A stretch of DNA of 64,000 nucleotides, taken from Flavobacterium filum DSM 17961. GTDB taxonomy: Bacteria; Bacteroidota; Bacteroidia; Flavobacteriales; Flavobacteriaceae. The position numbers were made by a program, and so were the translations under genes. Below the pieces are notes generated by a model. It did no database searches and was not told the origin of the DNA. It was given only the letters and a program-made list of their open reading frames with translations. Location of the stretch: contig NZ_AUDM01000015.1 in assembly GCF_000425465.1 (NCBI RefSeq), forward strand, positions 18,415 to 82,414, in the 5' to 3' direction. Below, piece after piece: positions 51,291 through 59,882 of this stretch (within the stretch, counting starts at the first letter, position 1; every line of letters begins with the position of its first letter).

Positions 51291-51860
51291 TTAATAAATT
51301 TTCTTCACAAAATTTCGTTTTAAAAGTGAATACACAACCGAATCCCAAAATTTCCCATCCCAATATTCATTTTCCAGAAAATGAGCTTCTTTCACAAATC
51401 CATTTTTTTCTAAAACTATACCGGAAACATGGTTTTCAGGATCAACCACTGCTTCAACCGAATGAAAATTCAGCACATTGAAACCATAGTCTAAAACCAA
51501 GTTGATGGCTTCGCTCACAATACCTTTTCCTTGGTAATCCGGCAAAAGCATATAGCCAATTTCCGATCGGTAATTTTCGGTTTGAATGCGGTAATGACCA
51601 ATCACCCCTAATAATTTCGGATTTCCTTTTAACGTAATGGCCCAATTGATACCGGTGTTGTTTTCAATTTTTTCGGTAATCATCGCAATGTGTTCCATTG
51701 CCATTTCGGGAGAAGTTGCCAACGGTCGCGGAATAAATTTCATCGTTTCGGGATTACCGCGAAGTTCCATTACTTCGTTGACATCATCAACAGTAACCGC
51801 TCTTAACAACAAACGATCGGATTCGAGGATTGGGAATGGGGTGAAGGAGAGGGTGAGCAT
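51291..51860 (-). CDS. GNAT N-acetyltransferase, RimJ/RimL-like
   Basis: 189 residues. ILESDRLLLRAVTVDDVNEVMELRGN at the start, LLGVIGHYRIQTENYRSEIGYMLLPDYQGKGIVSEAINLVLDYGF near 95, containing the acetyl-CoA-binding Q-G-K-G-I loop, and VEAVVDPENHVSGIVLEKNGFVKEA near 140. This is the RimJ/RimL class that acetylates the N-terminus of ribosomal or other proteins, or small amines. The substrate is unknown. It precedes the REP palindrome at 51892. Confidence 0.9.
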   Translation of the reverse strand: MLTLSFTPFPILESDRLLLRAVTVDDVNEVMELRGNPETMKFIPRPLATSPEMAMEHIAMITEKIENNTGINWAITLKGNPKLLGVIGHYRIQTENYRSEIGYMLLPDYQGKGIVSEAINLVLDYGFNVLNFHSVEAVVDPENHVSGIVLEKNGFVKEAHFLENEYWDGKFWDSVVYSLLKRNFVKKIY

Positions 51861-51891
51861 TTTGTTTGTTTTTGTAAATATATGAAATCTC

Positions 51892-51930
51892 TTTAAACCT
51901 GACAGGTTTCAAAAACCTGTCAGGTTTAAA
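51892..51930. repeat. REP-like palindrome, left copy
   Basis: 18-bp perfect arms (51892-51909 and 51913-51930; TTTAAACCTGACAGGTTT and its complement) with a CAA spacer. It covers the stop codon of the transposase gene. Identical in its 34-bp core to the copy at 52593. Confidence 0.9.
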
Positions 51931-52501
51931 TCCCTAAAAATGATTCAATAGCAAAACAATCCACTTTTTCCGTATGAATACTTTTAAAATTTTCTAAACC
52001 ATTGAATAGTTCCATTACTTTTTCTCTTTGAAGTTTTGTTGGCTTTTCTGAAACACAAGATAAGTATGAACTCCAAGGGTATTCTAACGGATGCTCACAT
52101 ATTCTGTGGTGAACAGGATTATTATGAATGTATGAAATGACATTTTGAAAATAGTTATCATAATCGATTTGCTTTCTTCTAAAAGGTCTTTCAAACAAAG
52201 AACCGTGACGATTATGCCATTTATTATAAGCTTTGGTGTAAGCATTAAATAAATTTGAAAATGTTTGTGAAGGCAAGACTTTCTTGGTTGAAGTAATTTC
52301 CTCAATTTCTTTAATTCTAACTAAAAAGTGGAAATGATTTTTCATTAAACACCAAGCATAGGTTTCTGCAATCGGATTAATGTGTTCATCGTAAAGATTA
52401 AGAAAATGCTGGAAGTTCGATTTCTCTTTAAAGAGAATATCACTGTTAATACCTCTGTTGTATATATGGTAGTATTTACCATATTTTAACGGTTGAATCA
52501 T
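51926..52501 (-). CDS. REP-associated tyrosine transposase (RAYT)
   Basis: 191 residues of the Y1 HUH transposase family. The His-hydrophobe-His metal motif is in MKNHFHFLVRI near 54 and the nucleophile Tyr is likely in VISYIHNNPVHHRICEHP near 121, with the NNPV and WSSYLSCV signatures of RAYTs. The C-terminal ~40 residues after WSSY are a RAYT-style tail. It cuts single-stranded REP palindromes. Identical palindromes flank the gene at 51892-51930 and 52592-52627, the left one overlapping the stop codon, so it is a complete REPtron-like unit. The frame is intact. Confidence 0.92.
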   Translation of the reverse strand: MIQPLKYGKYYHIYNRGINSDILFKEKSNFQHFLNLYDEHINPIAETYAWCLMKNHFHFLVRIKEIEEITSTKKVLPSQTFSNLFNAYTKAYNKWHNRHGSLFERPFRRKQIDYDNYFQNVISYIHNNPVHHRICEHPLEYPWSSYLSCVSEKPTKLQREKVMELFNGLENFKSIHTEKVDCFAIESFLGI

Positions 52502-52591
52502 ATCTGTATGGCTTTTAATTTATTAGGCTAAAATAAAAAAAACTTCTAATAAAGTATTTTATTTTTTGAAAAATTTTAACGGTTTAATTTG

Positions 52592-52627
52592 TTAAACCTG
52601 ACAGGTTTCAAAAACCTGTCAGGTTTA
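52592..52627. repeat. REP-like palindrome, right copy
   Basis: 16-bp arms (52593-52608 and 52612-52627) around CAA, identical to the left copy over 34 bp. It lies 91 bp upstream of the transposase start. A related half palindrome, ACCTGTCAGGT, is at 37446-37456. Confidence 0.9.
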
Positions 52628-52654
52628 CGTATCAAAACTATTCCACCGTTACAC

Positions 52655-52783
52655 TTACTTTTTATACTTCTTTTCAGAAACAATTTCAACCACTTTGAGT
52701 TCTTTTGCAAATAATTCAATCAAATTCTTTAACGTTTTACCCGCTTTTGTTCGCTCGTTTATTTTGATGGTGATTGTTGTTAT
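52655..52783 (-). pseudogene. DUF2683-like small-gene remnant lacking a start codon
   Basis: A 42-codon minus-strand frame: ITTITIKINERTKAGKTLKN, then LIELFAKELKVVEIVSEKKYKK and TAA (52657-52655). The strand-helix plan TITIKINERTKAGKTL is that of small Bacteroidetes proteins of the DUF2683 or antitoxin type, normally beginning MTTIT. Here the start position is ATA (52783-52781), and no ATG, GTG or TTG exists in frame up to the preceding stop. Probably start loss; an unusual start is not excluded. Confidence 0.45.
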
Positions 52784-52850
52784 TGATTTTTGGTTGTGAT
52801 ATGAATTAAGGGAGTTTTTTGTTTGGTATTGAATGAGAAATTCCTATAAA

Positions 52851-52878
52851 AAAACACCAACCTCTCAGTCAGTGTTTT
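52851..52878 (-). terminator. Terminator behind the methylmalonyl-CoA mutase operon
   Basis: Minus strand: AAAACAC pairs with GTGTTTT across a long loop, followed by seven T. Confidence 0.5.
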
Positions 52879-52920
52879 ATAAAAATCTATATTTCTGTCT
52901 ACTGTGACTGCGACTGAAAA

Positions 52921-55044
52921 CTACTCCTCCATCAAAACCTCCAAAATACTAATCGCCGCCTCACTAATCTTCGTTCCGGGTCCAAAAACGGCAACCGCTC
53001 CGGCATCAAACAAAAATTGGTAATCTTGTGCAGGAATCACGCCACCAACTATAACCATAATGTCTTCACGACCGTATTTTTTGAGTTCTTCAATCACTTG
53101 CGGAACCAAGGTTTTGTGTCCGGCTGCTAAAGACGAAACGCCTAAAATATGCACGTCGTTTTCCACAGCTTGTTTGGCGGCTTCTTGTGGGGTTTGAAAA
53201 AGTGGACCAATATCCACATCAAAACCTACATCGGCATAACCGGTTGCCACTACTTTTGCACCACGATCGTGACCGTCTTGTCCCATTTTGGCAATCATAA
53301 TACGAGGACGACGACCTTCTTTCTTGGCAAAAGCATCGGCTAATTGTTTCGCTTTTTCAAAGCTTTCGTCGTTTTTGATTTCTTTACTATACACGCCGCT
53401 AAAAGTTCTAATTTGTGCTTTATATCGTCCGAAAACGGCTTCTAAGGCATCACTGATTTCGCCAAGAGTTGCTCTGTTTCGGGCTGCTTCTACGGCTAAA
53501 GATAATAAATTTTCCTGACCTGATTTTGCAGATTCAGTCAATTTGGCTAAACTTGCTTTTACTTTTTCCGTATCACGAGTGGATTTTATTTGTGCCAATC
53601 GTTCCAATTGTTGTTTGCGTACCATTTCGTTATCCACATCCAAAATCATCAACGGATCTTCTTTCTCCAAACGGTATTTGTTTACGCCAACAATAATATC
53701 TTGTCCGCTGTCAATTCTCGCTTGCTTTCTGGCTGCAGCTTCTTCAATTCGCAATTTCGGAATTCCGGCTTCAATGGCTTTGGTCATGCCGCCTAATTCT
53801 TCCACTTCTTCAATCAAAGCCCATGCTTTTTTGGCAATTTCATCGGTCAAACTTTCTACATAATAACTTCCTGCCCACGGGTCAACCGTTTTGCAGATTT
53901 TCGTTTCTTCTTGCAAAAAGATTTGCGTATTTCGTGCAATTCGAGCAGAGAAATCGGTTGGTAAGGCAATCGCTTCATCCAATGCATTGGTGTGTAATGA
54001 TTGCGTTCCGCCAAAAGCTGCTGCTGCGGCTTCAATGCATGTTCGAGCTACATTGTTAAACGGATCTTGTTCGGTTAAACTCCAACCCGAAGTTTGACAA
54101 TGCGTTCGTAACGCTAATGATTTTTCATCTTTCGGATTGAATCGTTTGAGCAATTTTGCCCATAACATTCGACCCGCACGCATTTTGGCGATTTCCATAA
54201 AATGATTCATCCCAATTGCCCAGAAAAACGAAAGGCGAGGAGCAAAAGTGTCAATATCCATTCCGGCTGCTAATCCGGTTCGGATGTATTCTAAACCATC
54301 GGCTAAGGTATAAGCCAATTCAATATCGGCAGTAGCTCCGGCTTCTTGCATATGATAACCCGAAATCGAAATCGAATTGAATTTAGGCATATTTTTACTC
54401 GTATATTCAAAAATATCGGCAATAATTTTCATCGAAGGAGTAGGTGGATAGATGTACGTATTTCGCACCATAAACTCTTTCAAAATATCATTTTGAATGG
54501 TTCCCGAAAGTAAATGTGGAGCCACGCCTTGTTCTTCAGCAGCCACAATATAAAAAGCCATAATTGGTAAAACAGCACCGTTCATGGTCATGGAAACCGA
54601 CATTTCACCAAGCGGAATTTGATCGAACAAAACCTTCATATCTTCCACCGAATCGATAGCAACTCCGGCTTTTCCCACATCACCCACCACACGTTCATGA
54701 TCAGAATCATATCCTCGGTGTGTGGCTAAATCAAATGCAACTGAAAGTCCTTTTTGACCTGCAGCTAAATTTCTTCGGTAAAACGCATTACTTTCTTCGG
54801 CTGTGGAAAATCCAGCATACTGACGAATGGTCCACGGTCGGCGAACGTACATAGTAGCATAAGGACCACGCAGATTAGGAGCAAATCCGGCACCAAAATC
54901 AAGATGTTTCAAATCCTTCACATCCTCTTTTGAGTAGAATGATTTGAGTTCGATGTTTTCGGCGGTTTGAAAGTTATCTGTTTGAGGTTTTTCTATATTC
55001 TGATTTCTACCTTCTAATTTTATATGTTGGATGTTTTTTCTCAT
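52921..55044 (-). CDS. mutB: Methylmalonyl-CoA mutase, large (catalytic) subunit
   Basis: 707 residues. An adenosylcobalamin enzyme interconverting L-methylmalonyl-CoA and succinyl-CoA (propionate metabolism). TIM-barrel start [31 protein letters not shown] near 60 (substrate Tyr/Arg), [20 protein letters not shown] near 96, [18 protein letters not shown] near 187, [17 protein letters not shown] near 310. C-terminal B12-binding domain with [30 protein letters not shown] near 576 (cobalt-ligand His in D-x-H-x-x-G). It overlaps the small subunit by 4 nt. The start codon at 55044 is supported by this overlap. Confidence 0.97.
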   Translation of the reverse strand: MRKNIQHIKLEGRNQNIEKPQTDNFQTAENIELKSFYSKEDVKDLKHLDFGAGFAPNLRGPYATMYVRRPWTIRQYAGFSTAEESNAFYRRNLAAGQKGLSVAFDLATHRGYDSDHERVVGDVGKAGVAIDSVEDMKVLFDQIPLGEMSVSMTMNGAVLPIMAFYIVAAEEQGVAPHLLSGTIQNDILKEFMVRNTYIYPPTPSMKIIADIFEYTSKNMPKFNSISISGYHMQEAGATADIELAYTLADGLEYIRTGLAAGMDIDTFAPRLSFFWAIGMNHFMEIAKMRAGRMLWAKLLKRFNPKDEKSLALRTHCQTSGWSLTEQDPFNNVARTCIEAAAAAFGGTQSLHTNALDEAIALPTDFSARIARNTQIFLQEETKICKTVDPWAGSYYVESLTDEIAKKAWALIEEVEELGGMTKAIEAGIPKLRIEEAAARKQARIDSGQDIIVGVNKYRLEKEDPLMILDVDNEMVRKQQLERLAQIKSTRDTEKVKASLAKLTESAKSGQENLLSLAVEAARNRATLGEISDALEAVFGRYKAQIRTFSGVYSKEIKNDESFEKAKQLADAFAKKEGRRPRIMIAKMGQDGHDRGAKVVATGYADVGFDVDIGPLFQTPQEAAKQAVENDVHILGVSSLAAGHKTLVPQVIEELKKYGREDIMVIVGGVIPAQDYQFLFDAGAVAVFGPGTKISEAAISILEVLMEE

Positions 55045-56402
55045 GATAATTTTTCTGAAGATAAACGTTCCTGCTCCAATTTCTCAGCCAATCGTCTTTC
55101 AATAATCGGTGTAATCAATGTTTTTCTCGGATTGGTTTTCACAAAAGGAAACAGCTCTAAGTCATTGGCCATTTTGTCATTTTTGTTCGGATATTTGTTG
55201 GTTCCCAACAAAACTTCTTTTCCGGAATCAAATAAATCTTGTTCTTTTTGAGCACTTTCATTGATTTTTCGTTGAATCGTTCCTTCAATTAATTGAGTAA
55301 TGAATCCGCCATTGGCCTCAATATCTTTAAACAGAGTCAAGGCTTTTTCGGCTAATTGTTCGGTTAGACTTTCAATATAATAAGCTCCGTCAGATGGATT
55401 ATTAACCTCATTAAAATAACTTTCGTGTTTTAAAACCAATAATTGATTGCGGGAAATTCGATCTCCAAATTCATTGTCTTTGTGATAAATAGCATCATAA
55501 GCCAAATTAGAAACCGCATTGGCTCCGCCCAAAATAGCACTCATACATTCGGTTGTGGTGCGAAGCATGTTGACGTTGTAATCGTATAATGTTTTGTTGC
55601 GTTTGGTTGGCGTAACAACAATATGACAATCAAAAGTATGATTATATTCTTTTGCCAACGCATTAAAAAGTAAACGTAAAGCTCTCAATTTAGCAATTTC
55701 AAAAAAGTAATTGGTGCCAACTGAAACTTCAAATGTAATGGGCGATGAAATGTTTTCAATCCGATTGAAATATTCATTCACATGTGCTAAAGAATAAGCC
55801 AATTGCTGAATGATATTCGCTCCTGCATTTTGATACAAATCGGTTTTGCAACTTAAAAATGGAATGTTTAATCCAGAAATTAAATTTAGCTCACTAAAAT
55901 CTTTTTCTAACGAAGTAAACCAATTTCCATCTTTTGCCAATTGACCAACTGGATCTTGTAAAACAACAATTTTGTAATCATTTTGAATCGAAAAAGCACC
56001 AACTTTTTTAACAAATTCAGCAGAAAGAAATAATAAATTAAAGTAATACGTTACATTTTCTTTCGGAAGATTCATCATTAATTCATCCAACAAAATCGCT
56101 TCACTTTCAATCGTAAACCGTATAGATTCCGCACCTCTTTGTAAAGAATCAATTGCTCTTTCATTCGATTTTTTTACATCATGAACATAAATATTCTGAA
56201 CAATGTTAAATCCATCAGAACCCGATGTTTCAAAATTAAAATCATTTTCATCGCTGTGATAAAAGGGTTTTACTTTAATGCCTTCCGGACTTTCCCAAAC
56301 CAACGTTTCATTGTAGTCTGCACCTTTGAGTTCAAACTGAATTTGTTGTTTCCACTGCTTTGTAGAAACAGGTTCAAACTCTTTAAATAATTCTTTTGCC
56401 AT
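55041..56402 (-). CDS. mutA: Methylmalonyl-CoA mutase, small subunit
   Basis: 453 residues, about 200 shorter than typical MutA because the C-terminal B12-like domain is missing; it ends soon after the barrel (LSSEKLS). The barrel is recognisable ([80 protein letters not shown]). It forms an inactive partner of MutB and lacks the catalytic set. Located 4 nt into mutB, with the DivIC-like gene 3 nt upstream, so udk-divIC-mutA-mutB may be one transcript. Confidence 0.93.
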   Translation of the reverse strand: MAKELFKEFEPVSTKQWKQQIQFELKGADYNETLVWESPEGIKVKPFYHSDENDFNFETSGSDGFNIVQNIYVHDVKKSNERAIDSLQRGAESIRFTIESEAILLDELMMNLPKENVTYYFNLLFLSAEFVKKVGAFSIQNDYKIVVLQDPVGQLAKDGNWFTSLEKDFSELNLISGLNIPFLSCKTDLYQNAGANIIQQLAYSLAHVNEYFNRIENISSPITFEVSVGTNYFFEIAKLRALRLLFNALAKEYNHTFDCHIVVTPTKRNKTLYDYNVNMLRTTTECMSAILGGANAVSNLAYDAIYHKDNEFGDRISRNQLLVLKHESYFNEVNNPSDGAYYIESLTEQLAEKALTLFKDIEANGGFITQLIEGTIQRKINESAQKEQDLFDSGKEVLLGTNKYPNKNDKMANDLELFPFVKTNPRKTLITPIIERRLAEKLEQERLSSEKLS

Positions 56403-56405
56403 AAT

Positions 56406-56759
56406 TTATAGCGATTTGTTGTTTTCTTCTTCTTTTGGAAGTATATCTTCCTCAAATTCTATGATATAAATATCTTCACTATCTCGTTTCATATAGTATT
56501 TTTCACGAGCGTATTTTTCAATTTGATCAGGATTATTGAGGCGTTTAATGTCTAGACAATCTTTTTTAATTTCGTCTTGGTAGTATTCTTTGTTGGTTTC
56601 CAATTCATCGAGCTCTTCATTCAAAACACGATGTTCCAGATAGGAATAATTATCTAAAAAAAGCATCCATACCGCAAAAAAAAGAAATACAAAAACATAT
56701 CGATTTCCGACATATTTAAACCAAGGATATTTTTCTTTTAAGCGTTGAATAAATTTCAT
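56406..56759 (-). CDS. Septum formation initiator, FtsB/DivIC-like
   Basis: 117 residues. N-terminal basic segment, one membrane helix (YVFVFLFFAVWMLFLDNYSY, about 22-41), then a leucine-containing coiled coil (LEHRVLNEELDELETNKEYYQDEIKKD) and the family end IEKYAREKYYMKRDSEDIYIIEFEED. FtsB/DivIC bridges FtsL and FtsQ in the divisome. It is 3 nt from mutA and 2 nt from udk. The pairing with udk recurs in Bacteroidetes. Confidence 0.9.
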   Translation of the reverse strand: MKFIQRLKEKYPWFKYVGNRYVFVFLFFAVWMLFLDNYSYLEHRVLNEELDELETNKEYYQDEIKKDCLDIKRLNNPDQIEKYAREKYYMKRDSEDIYIIEFEEDILPKEEENNKSL

Positions 56760-56761
56760 AA

Positions 56762-57370
56762 TTATAATATACGTTGATTGATAACGGCTCTTACAACATC
56801 AATTGCCACTGTATTATATTTGTCATTTGGAATAATAATATCAGCAAAAGCCTTGGTGGGTTCGATAAATTGTTGATGCATCGGTTTCAACGTGTTTTGA
56901 TAACGATTTAAAACTTCTTCCATATCTCGACCACGTTCAGCAATATCACGTTTTAATCTGCGAATTAGGCGTTCATCAGAATCGGCATGCACAAAAATTT
57001 TAATATCAAACATATCCCTAAGTTCCGGATTGGCTAAAATTAAAATTCCTTCAACTATCATTACTTTCCTTGGATGAGTCATAATTGTATCATCCGTTCG
57101 ATTGTGGGTGACAAAAGAATAAACAGGTTGTTCAATAATTTTACCGGCTTTTAATTCTCTTAAATGTTGAACCAATAAATCAAAGTCAATCGCTCTTGGG
57201 TGATCAAAATTAATCTTTGTTCGTTCTTCATAACTTAAATTGTGCGTTTCTTTATAATAAGAATCTTGTGAAATAATGCCCACTTCAGTTTCCGGAAGTT
57301 CGTTCATAATTTGATGTACAACCGTGGTTTTCCCACTTCCTGTGCCACCTGCAATGCCAATAATCAACAT
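56762..57370 (-). CDS. udk: Uridine kinase
   Basis: 202 residues. P-loop GIAGGTGSGKTTVVHQIM at the start; DSYYKETHNLSYEERTKINFDHPRAIDFDLL near 37, PVYSFVTHNRTDD near 82, EGILILANPELRDMFDIKIFV near 107 and the lid region RLIRRLKRDIAERGRDMEEVLNRY near 134. It phosphorylates uridine and cytidine for pyrimidine salvage. The ATG at 57370 is preceded by a minus-strand TAACTTTG (57404-57397), a plausible -7 box. It heads the unit that includes the division gene. Confidence 0.96.
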   Translation of the reverse strand: MLIIGIAGGTGSGKTTVVHQIMNELPETEVGIISQDSYYKETHNLSYEERTKINFDHPRAIDFDLLVQHLRELKAGKIIEQPVYSFVTHNRTDDTIMTHPRKVMIVEGILILANPELRDMFDIKIFVHADSDERLIRRLKRDIAERGRDMEEVLNRYQNTLKPMHQQFIEPTKAFADIIIPNDKYNTVAIDVVRAVINQRIL

Positions 57371-57724
57371 GTTTTTTTTCGTTTGTTTAAGTGTAACAAA
57401 GTTAAAAATTATAAATGCAGAAATATTGTTTTTTCATTATTAATTTTTAAAAATGTTTACACATTATATTTGGCTTAAATTTATTTGTTTTAGATATAAT
57501 TAACTAGCATGACGATACAGAAATCAAAAAATCCCTCTCACAAAGTGAAAAGGATTTTGGTGGTCGGAGTGGCAGGATTATTTCATGAACCTGAATATAG
57601 GAAATGTTGCTCGCCAAAATCCTTAGAGCTTCGCACAGCGTTATTTTTTGTTTTCAAACCTTACAAGCAAGCTTGACGGTTCTAAAAACAAAATATCCCT
57701 CTCACAAAGTGAAAAGGATTTTGG
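57371..57724. other. 354-bp intergenic stretch with tRNA-Pro 3'-end copy
   Basis: No gene is supported. It holds a second copy of the tRNA-Pro 3' end with its downstream flank (57531-57579) and the 164-bp spacer before the real copy, itself AT-rich and without homology I can see. Confidence 0.6.
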
Positions 57725-57743
57725 TGGTCGGGGTGGCAGGATT
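57531..57743. repeat. 49-bp direct repeats including the tRNA-Pro 3' end
   Basis: 57531-57579 and 57695-57743 differ at one base. The shared part is the last ~19 bases of the tRNA (with the encoded CCA) plus 30 bp of downstream flank. The copies are 164 bp apart, same orientation: an att-like duplication or a remnant tandem tRNA. Confidence 0.8.
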
Positions 57744-57802
57744 CGAACCTGCGGCCTCCTGCTCCCAAAGCAGGCGCGATAACCGGGCTACGCTACACCC
57801 CG
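57725..57802 (-). tRNA. tRNA-Pro (TGG anticodon)
   Basis: Minus strand, 5' CGGGGTG at 57802. Cloverleaf: acceptor CGGGGTG/CACCCCG, anticodon stem CCTGC/GCAGG with loop TTTGGGA (anticodon TGG), T arm GCAGG TTCGAAT CCTGC, then discriminator A and encoded CCA at the 3' end. Reads CCN proline codons, mainly CCA. No neighbours in a tRNA cluster. Confidence 0.97.
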
Positions 57803-57967
57803 CATTCAATGCTTGAATGAGGGTGCAAATATAGTACTATAATTAGTTTTACCAAACCAATTTTTAAATAAAATTAGGTTATTCAAAAATTATTAAAACT
57901 AATCAACAATTAAGTAATCTTTTTTATTTAAAACTTACATTTGCAATCAAATTTAGAAATCAATATT

Positions 57968-58915
57968 ATGTCTGATACAATCGAAAAAGTTAAGTGCTTA
58001 ATTATAGGTTCAGGACCAGCGGGTTACACAGCTGCCATTTATGCTGCAAGAGCCAATATGTTTCCTGTTTTGTACCAAGGAACGCAACCGGGAGGACAAT
58101 TAACTACCACCAATGAAGTTGAAAATTTTCCGGGTTATCCTGATGGTGTAACCGGACCGGAAATGATGATTCAATTGCAAGAACAAGCCAAACGTTTTGG
58201 AACTGATATTCGTGATGGGTGGGCAACCAAAGTTGATTTTTCCGGACCTATTCATAAAGTTTGGGTAAACGATACAAAAGAAATTCATTGTGAAACGGTG
58301 ATAATTTCCACCGGAGCATCTGCAAAATATTTAGGATTGCCATCAGAACAACATTACCTTCAAATGGGGGGTGGTGTTTCAGCTTGTGCGGTTTGTGACG
58401 GATTTTTCTACAGAGGTCAAGAAGTTGTAATTGTTGGAGCAGGAGATTCAGCTTGTGAAGAAGCTCATTACTTATCAAAATTGTGTAAAAAAGTGACCAT
58501 GTTAGTGCGTAGCGAAAAATTCCGTGCTTCCAGAATTATGGAAGAGCGAGTTCGCAAAACGAAAAACATTGAGATATTATTAAATACAGAAACTGTTGAA
58601 GTAAAAGGAGACGGTCAAGTAGTTAGCTCTGTTTTGGTGAAAGAAAGAACAACCGGAAAAGAAACTGAAATCCCTGCTACAGGATTTTTTGTTGCCATTG
58701 GTCATAAACCAAATACGGATATTTTTGCGGATTATCTTGACTTAGATGAAACAGGTTATATTAAAAATGTTCCGGGAAGAGCATTGACTAATGTAGAAGG
58801 TGTTTTTGTTGCAGGAGATGCTGCCGACCACGTTTACAGACAAGCGATTACTGCTGCCGGAACTGGCTGTATGGCGGCTTTGGATGCAGAACGTTATCTT
58901 GCGAGTAAAGAATAA
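57968..58915 (+). CDS. trxB: Thioredoxin-disulfide reductase
   Basis: About 315 residues from ATG 57968; the nine codons upstream of it (from 57941) overlap a -7-like TACATTTG (57936-57943) and are rejected. FAD site CLIIGSGPAGYTAAIYAARANM, GGQLTTTNEVENFPGYPDGVTGPEMM, redox-active CAVCDGFFYRGQEV (Cys pair near 139-142), NADPH site VVIVGAGDSACEEAHYL, and VAGDAADHVYRQAITAAGTGCMAALDAERYL at the end. It uses NADPH to reduce thioredoxin, in the cytosol. Terminator at 58934. Confidence 0.97.
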   Translation: MSDTIEKVKCLIIGSGPAGYTAAIYAARANMFPVLYQGTQPGGQLTTTNEVENFPGYPDGVTGPEMMIQLQEQAKRFGTDIRDGWATKVDFSGPIHKVWVNDTKEIHCETVIISTGASAKYLGLPSEQHYLQMGGGVSACAVCDGFFYRGQEVVIVGAGDSACEEAHYLSKLCKKVTMLVRSEKFRASRIMEERVRKTKNIEILLNTETVEVKGDGQVVSSVLVKERTTGKETEIPATGFFVAIGHKPNTDIFADYLDLDETGYIKNVPGRALTNVEGVFVAGDAADHVYRQAITAAGTGCMAALDAERYLASKE

Positions 58916-58933
58916 GTTGAAAAAATAAAAACA

Positions 58934-58963
58934 AAAAAATCCAACTGAAGAGTTGGATTTTTT
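58934..58963. terminator. Bidirectional terminator between trxB and the GIN-domain gene
   Basis: A 13-bp stem AAAAAATCCAACT (58934-58946) with AGTTGGATTTTTT (58951-58963), GAAG loop, serving both convergent genes. Confidence 0.85.
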
Positions 58964-59800
58964 TTATTTGAGTAGTTTTTTGTTTAAGGATGATTCGTCT
59001 GCAAAGCGTTTGATTTCAATGGTTGCATTTCCATATAAGTTAGTTTCAGACTTACCGGAAGATTCTAACGTTAATTTATCTGATACTTGAATGTGGCTTT
59101 TAGCTGAACTTTCTATTACTAAAACTGCTGTTTTTGTGGCTAGATTTTTTCCTGTAAAAGTGGTACTATTATCCATTCTAAGATTACAACTATTTACATC
59201 ACCTTCAATGGTAGCAGTTGCTTTTTGATACATATCACATTTAAAATTAGATGAACGAATCAATGCTTTTACATTGGTATTTTTACTTAATTCAAACAAA
59301 ATATCATCTGATTTTATGTTTATTTCCACTTTTGATTTATCATTTGCAATCAAGGTAAAATTATCACAATCAGCATTTAAAAATAATCGGGCATCATCAT
59401 AACATTTAAAGGTTGCTTGATTTAGTTTTAAATCTGACAACGCTGTAACTTTTGCTTCCCCTTTTGCAATCAGCATTTTAAATTGGTCAGTATAGGTTAT
59501 TCTTACACTTGTTTTTTTTGCACCTGAAATAGCATGCATCAATCCGACTCTCAAAGTTGTTCCACTTAATTTAATGTCAAATGATTCATGCGTATTATCA
59601 TCAGCTTCAATTTCTACATTAGGTTGATCACCTTTAATAATGAATACATCTATTTCATCTTCAATTTCAATATTTTCAAAATTACTTATCTCTTTTTGGG
59701 TGATAGTTACAATTTTAGAAGCTTTAATTTTTTCTTTTTTTTGTGACCATACAATAGTGCTTAGTAAAAGAAAAGTGAACAAAAGGATACTTTTTTTCAT
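58964..59800 (-). CDS. Exported head GIN-domain (DUF2807) protein
   Basis: 278 residues. The signal peptide ends VWSQ (~19). The DUF2807 head GIN domain follows: ITQKEISNFENIEIEDEIDVFIIKGDQPNVEIEADDN, then short alternating strands with polar residues (a right-handed beta-helix layout) to residue ~265. No lipobox. It lies behind the second GIN-domain gene (59883) after a terminator at 59831 that sits between them, so it may have its own promoter. GIN-domain proteins form solenoids, probably adhesive or scaffolding. Function is unknown. Confidence 0.85.
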   Translation of the reverse strand: MKKSILLFTFLLLSTIVWSQKKEKIKASKIVTITQKEISNFENIEIEDEIDVFIIKGDQPNVEIEADDNTHESFDIKLSGTTLRVGLMHAISGAKKTSVRITYTDQFKMLIAKGEAKVTALSDLKLNQATFKCYDDARLFLNADCDNFTLIANDKSKVEINIKSDDILFELSKNTNVKALIRSSNFKCDMYQKATATIEGDVNSCNLRMDNSTTFTGKNLATKTAVLVIESSAKSHIQVSDKLTLESSGKSETNLYGNATIEIKRFADESSLNKKLLK

Positions 59801-59830
59801 TTTAGATTGGGTTAATGAAGCAAATATAAA

Positions 59831-59861
59831 AAAAACATCCCGATTTTGTCGGGATGTTTTT
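59831..59861. terminator. Terminator between the two GIN-domain genes
   Basis: AAAAACATCCCGA (59831-59843) and TCGGGATGTTTTT (59849-59861), 5-base loop; perfect 13-bp stem. Confidence 0.85.
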
Positions 59862-59882
59862 AACTAATCTATTAATAAATTT

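Noticed and set aside
57604..57816. 71-residue plus-strand frame across the tRNA-Pro (VAGFEPAASCSQSRRDNRA)
   Set aside because: This is the well-known false protein made by translating the complement of a tRNA gene with its flank; the tRNA itself explains the sequence.
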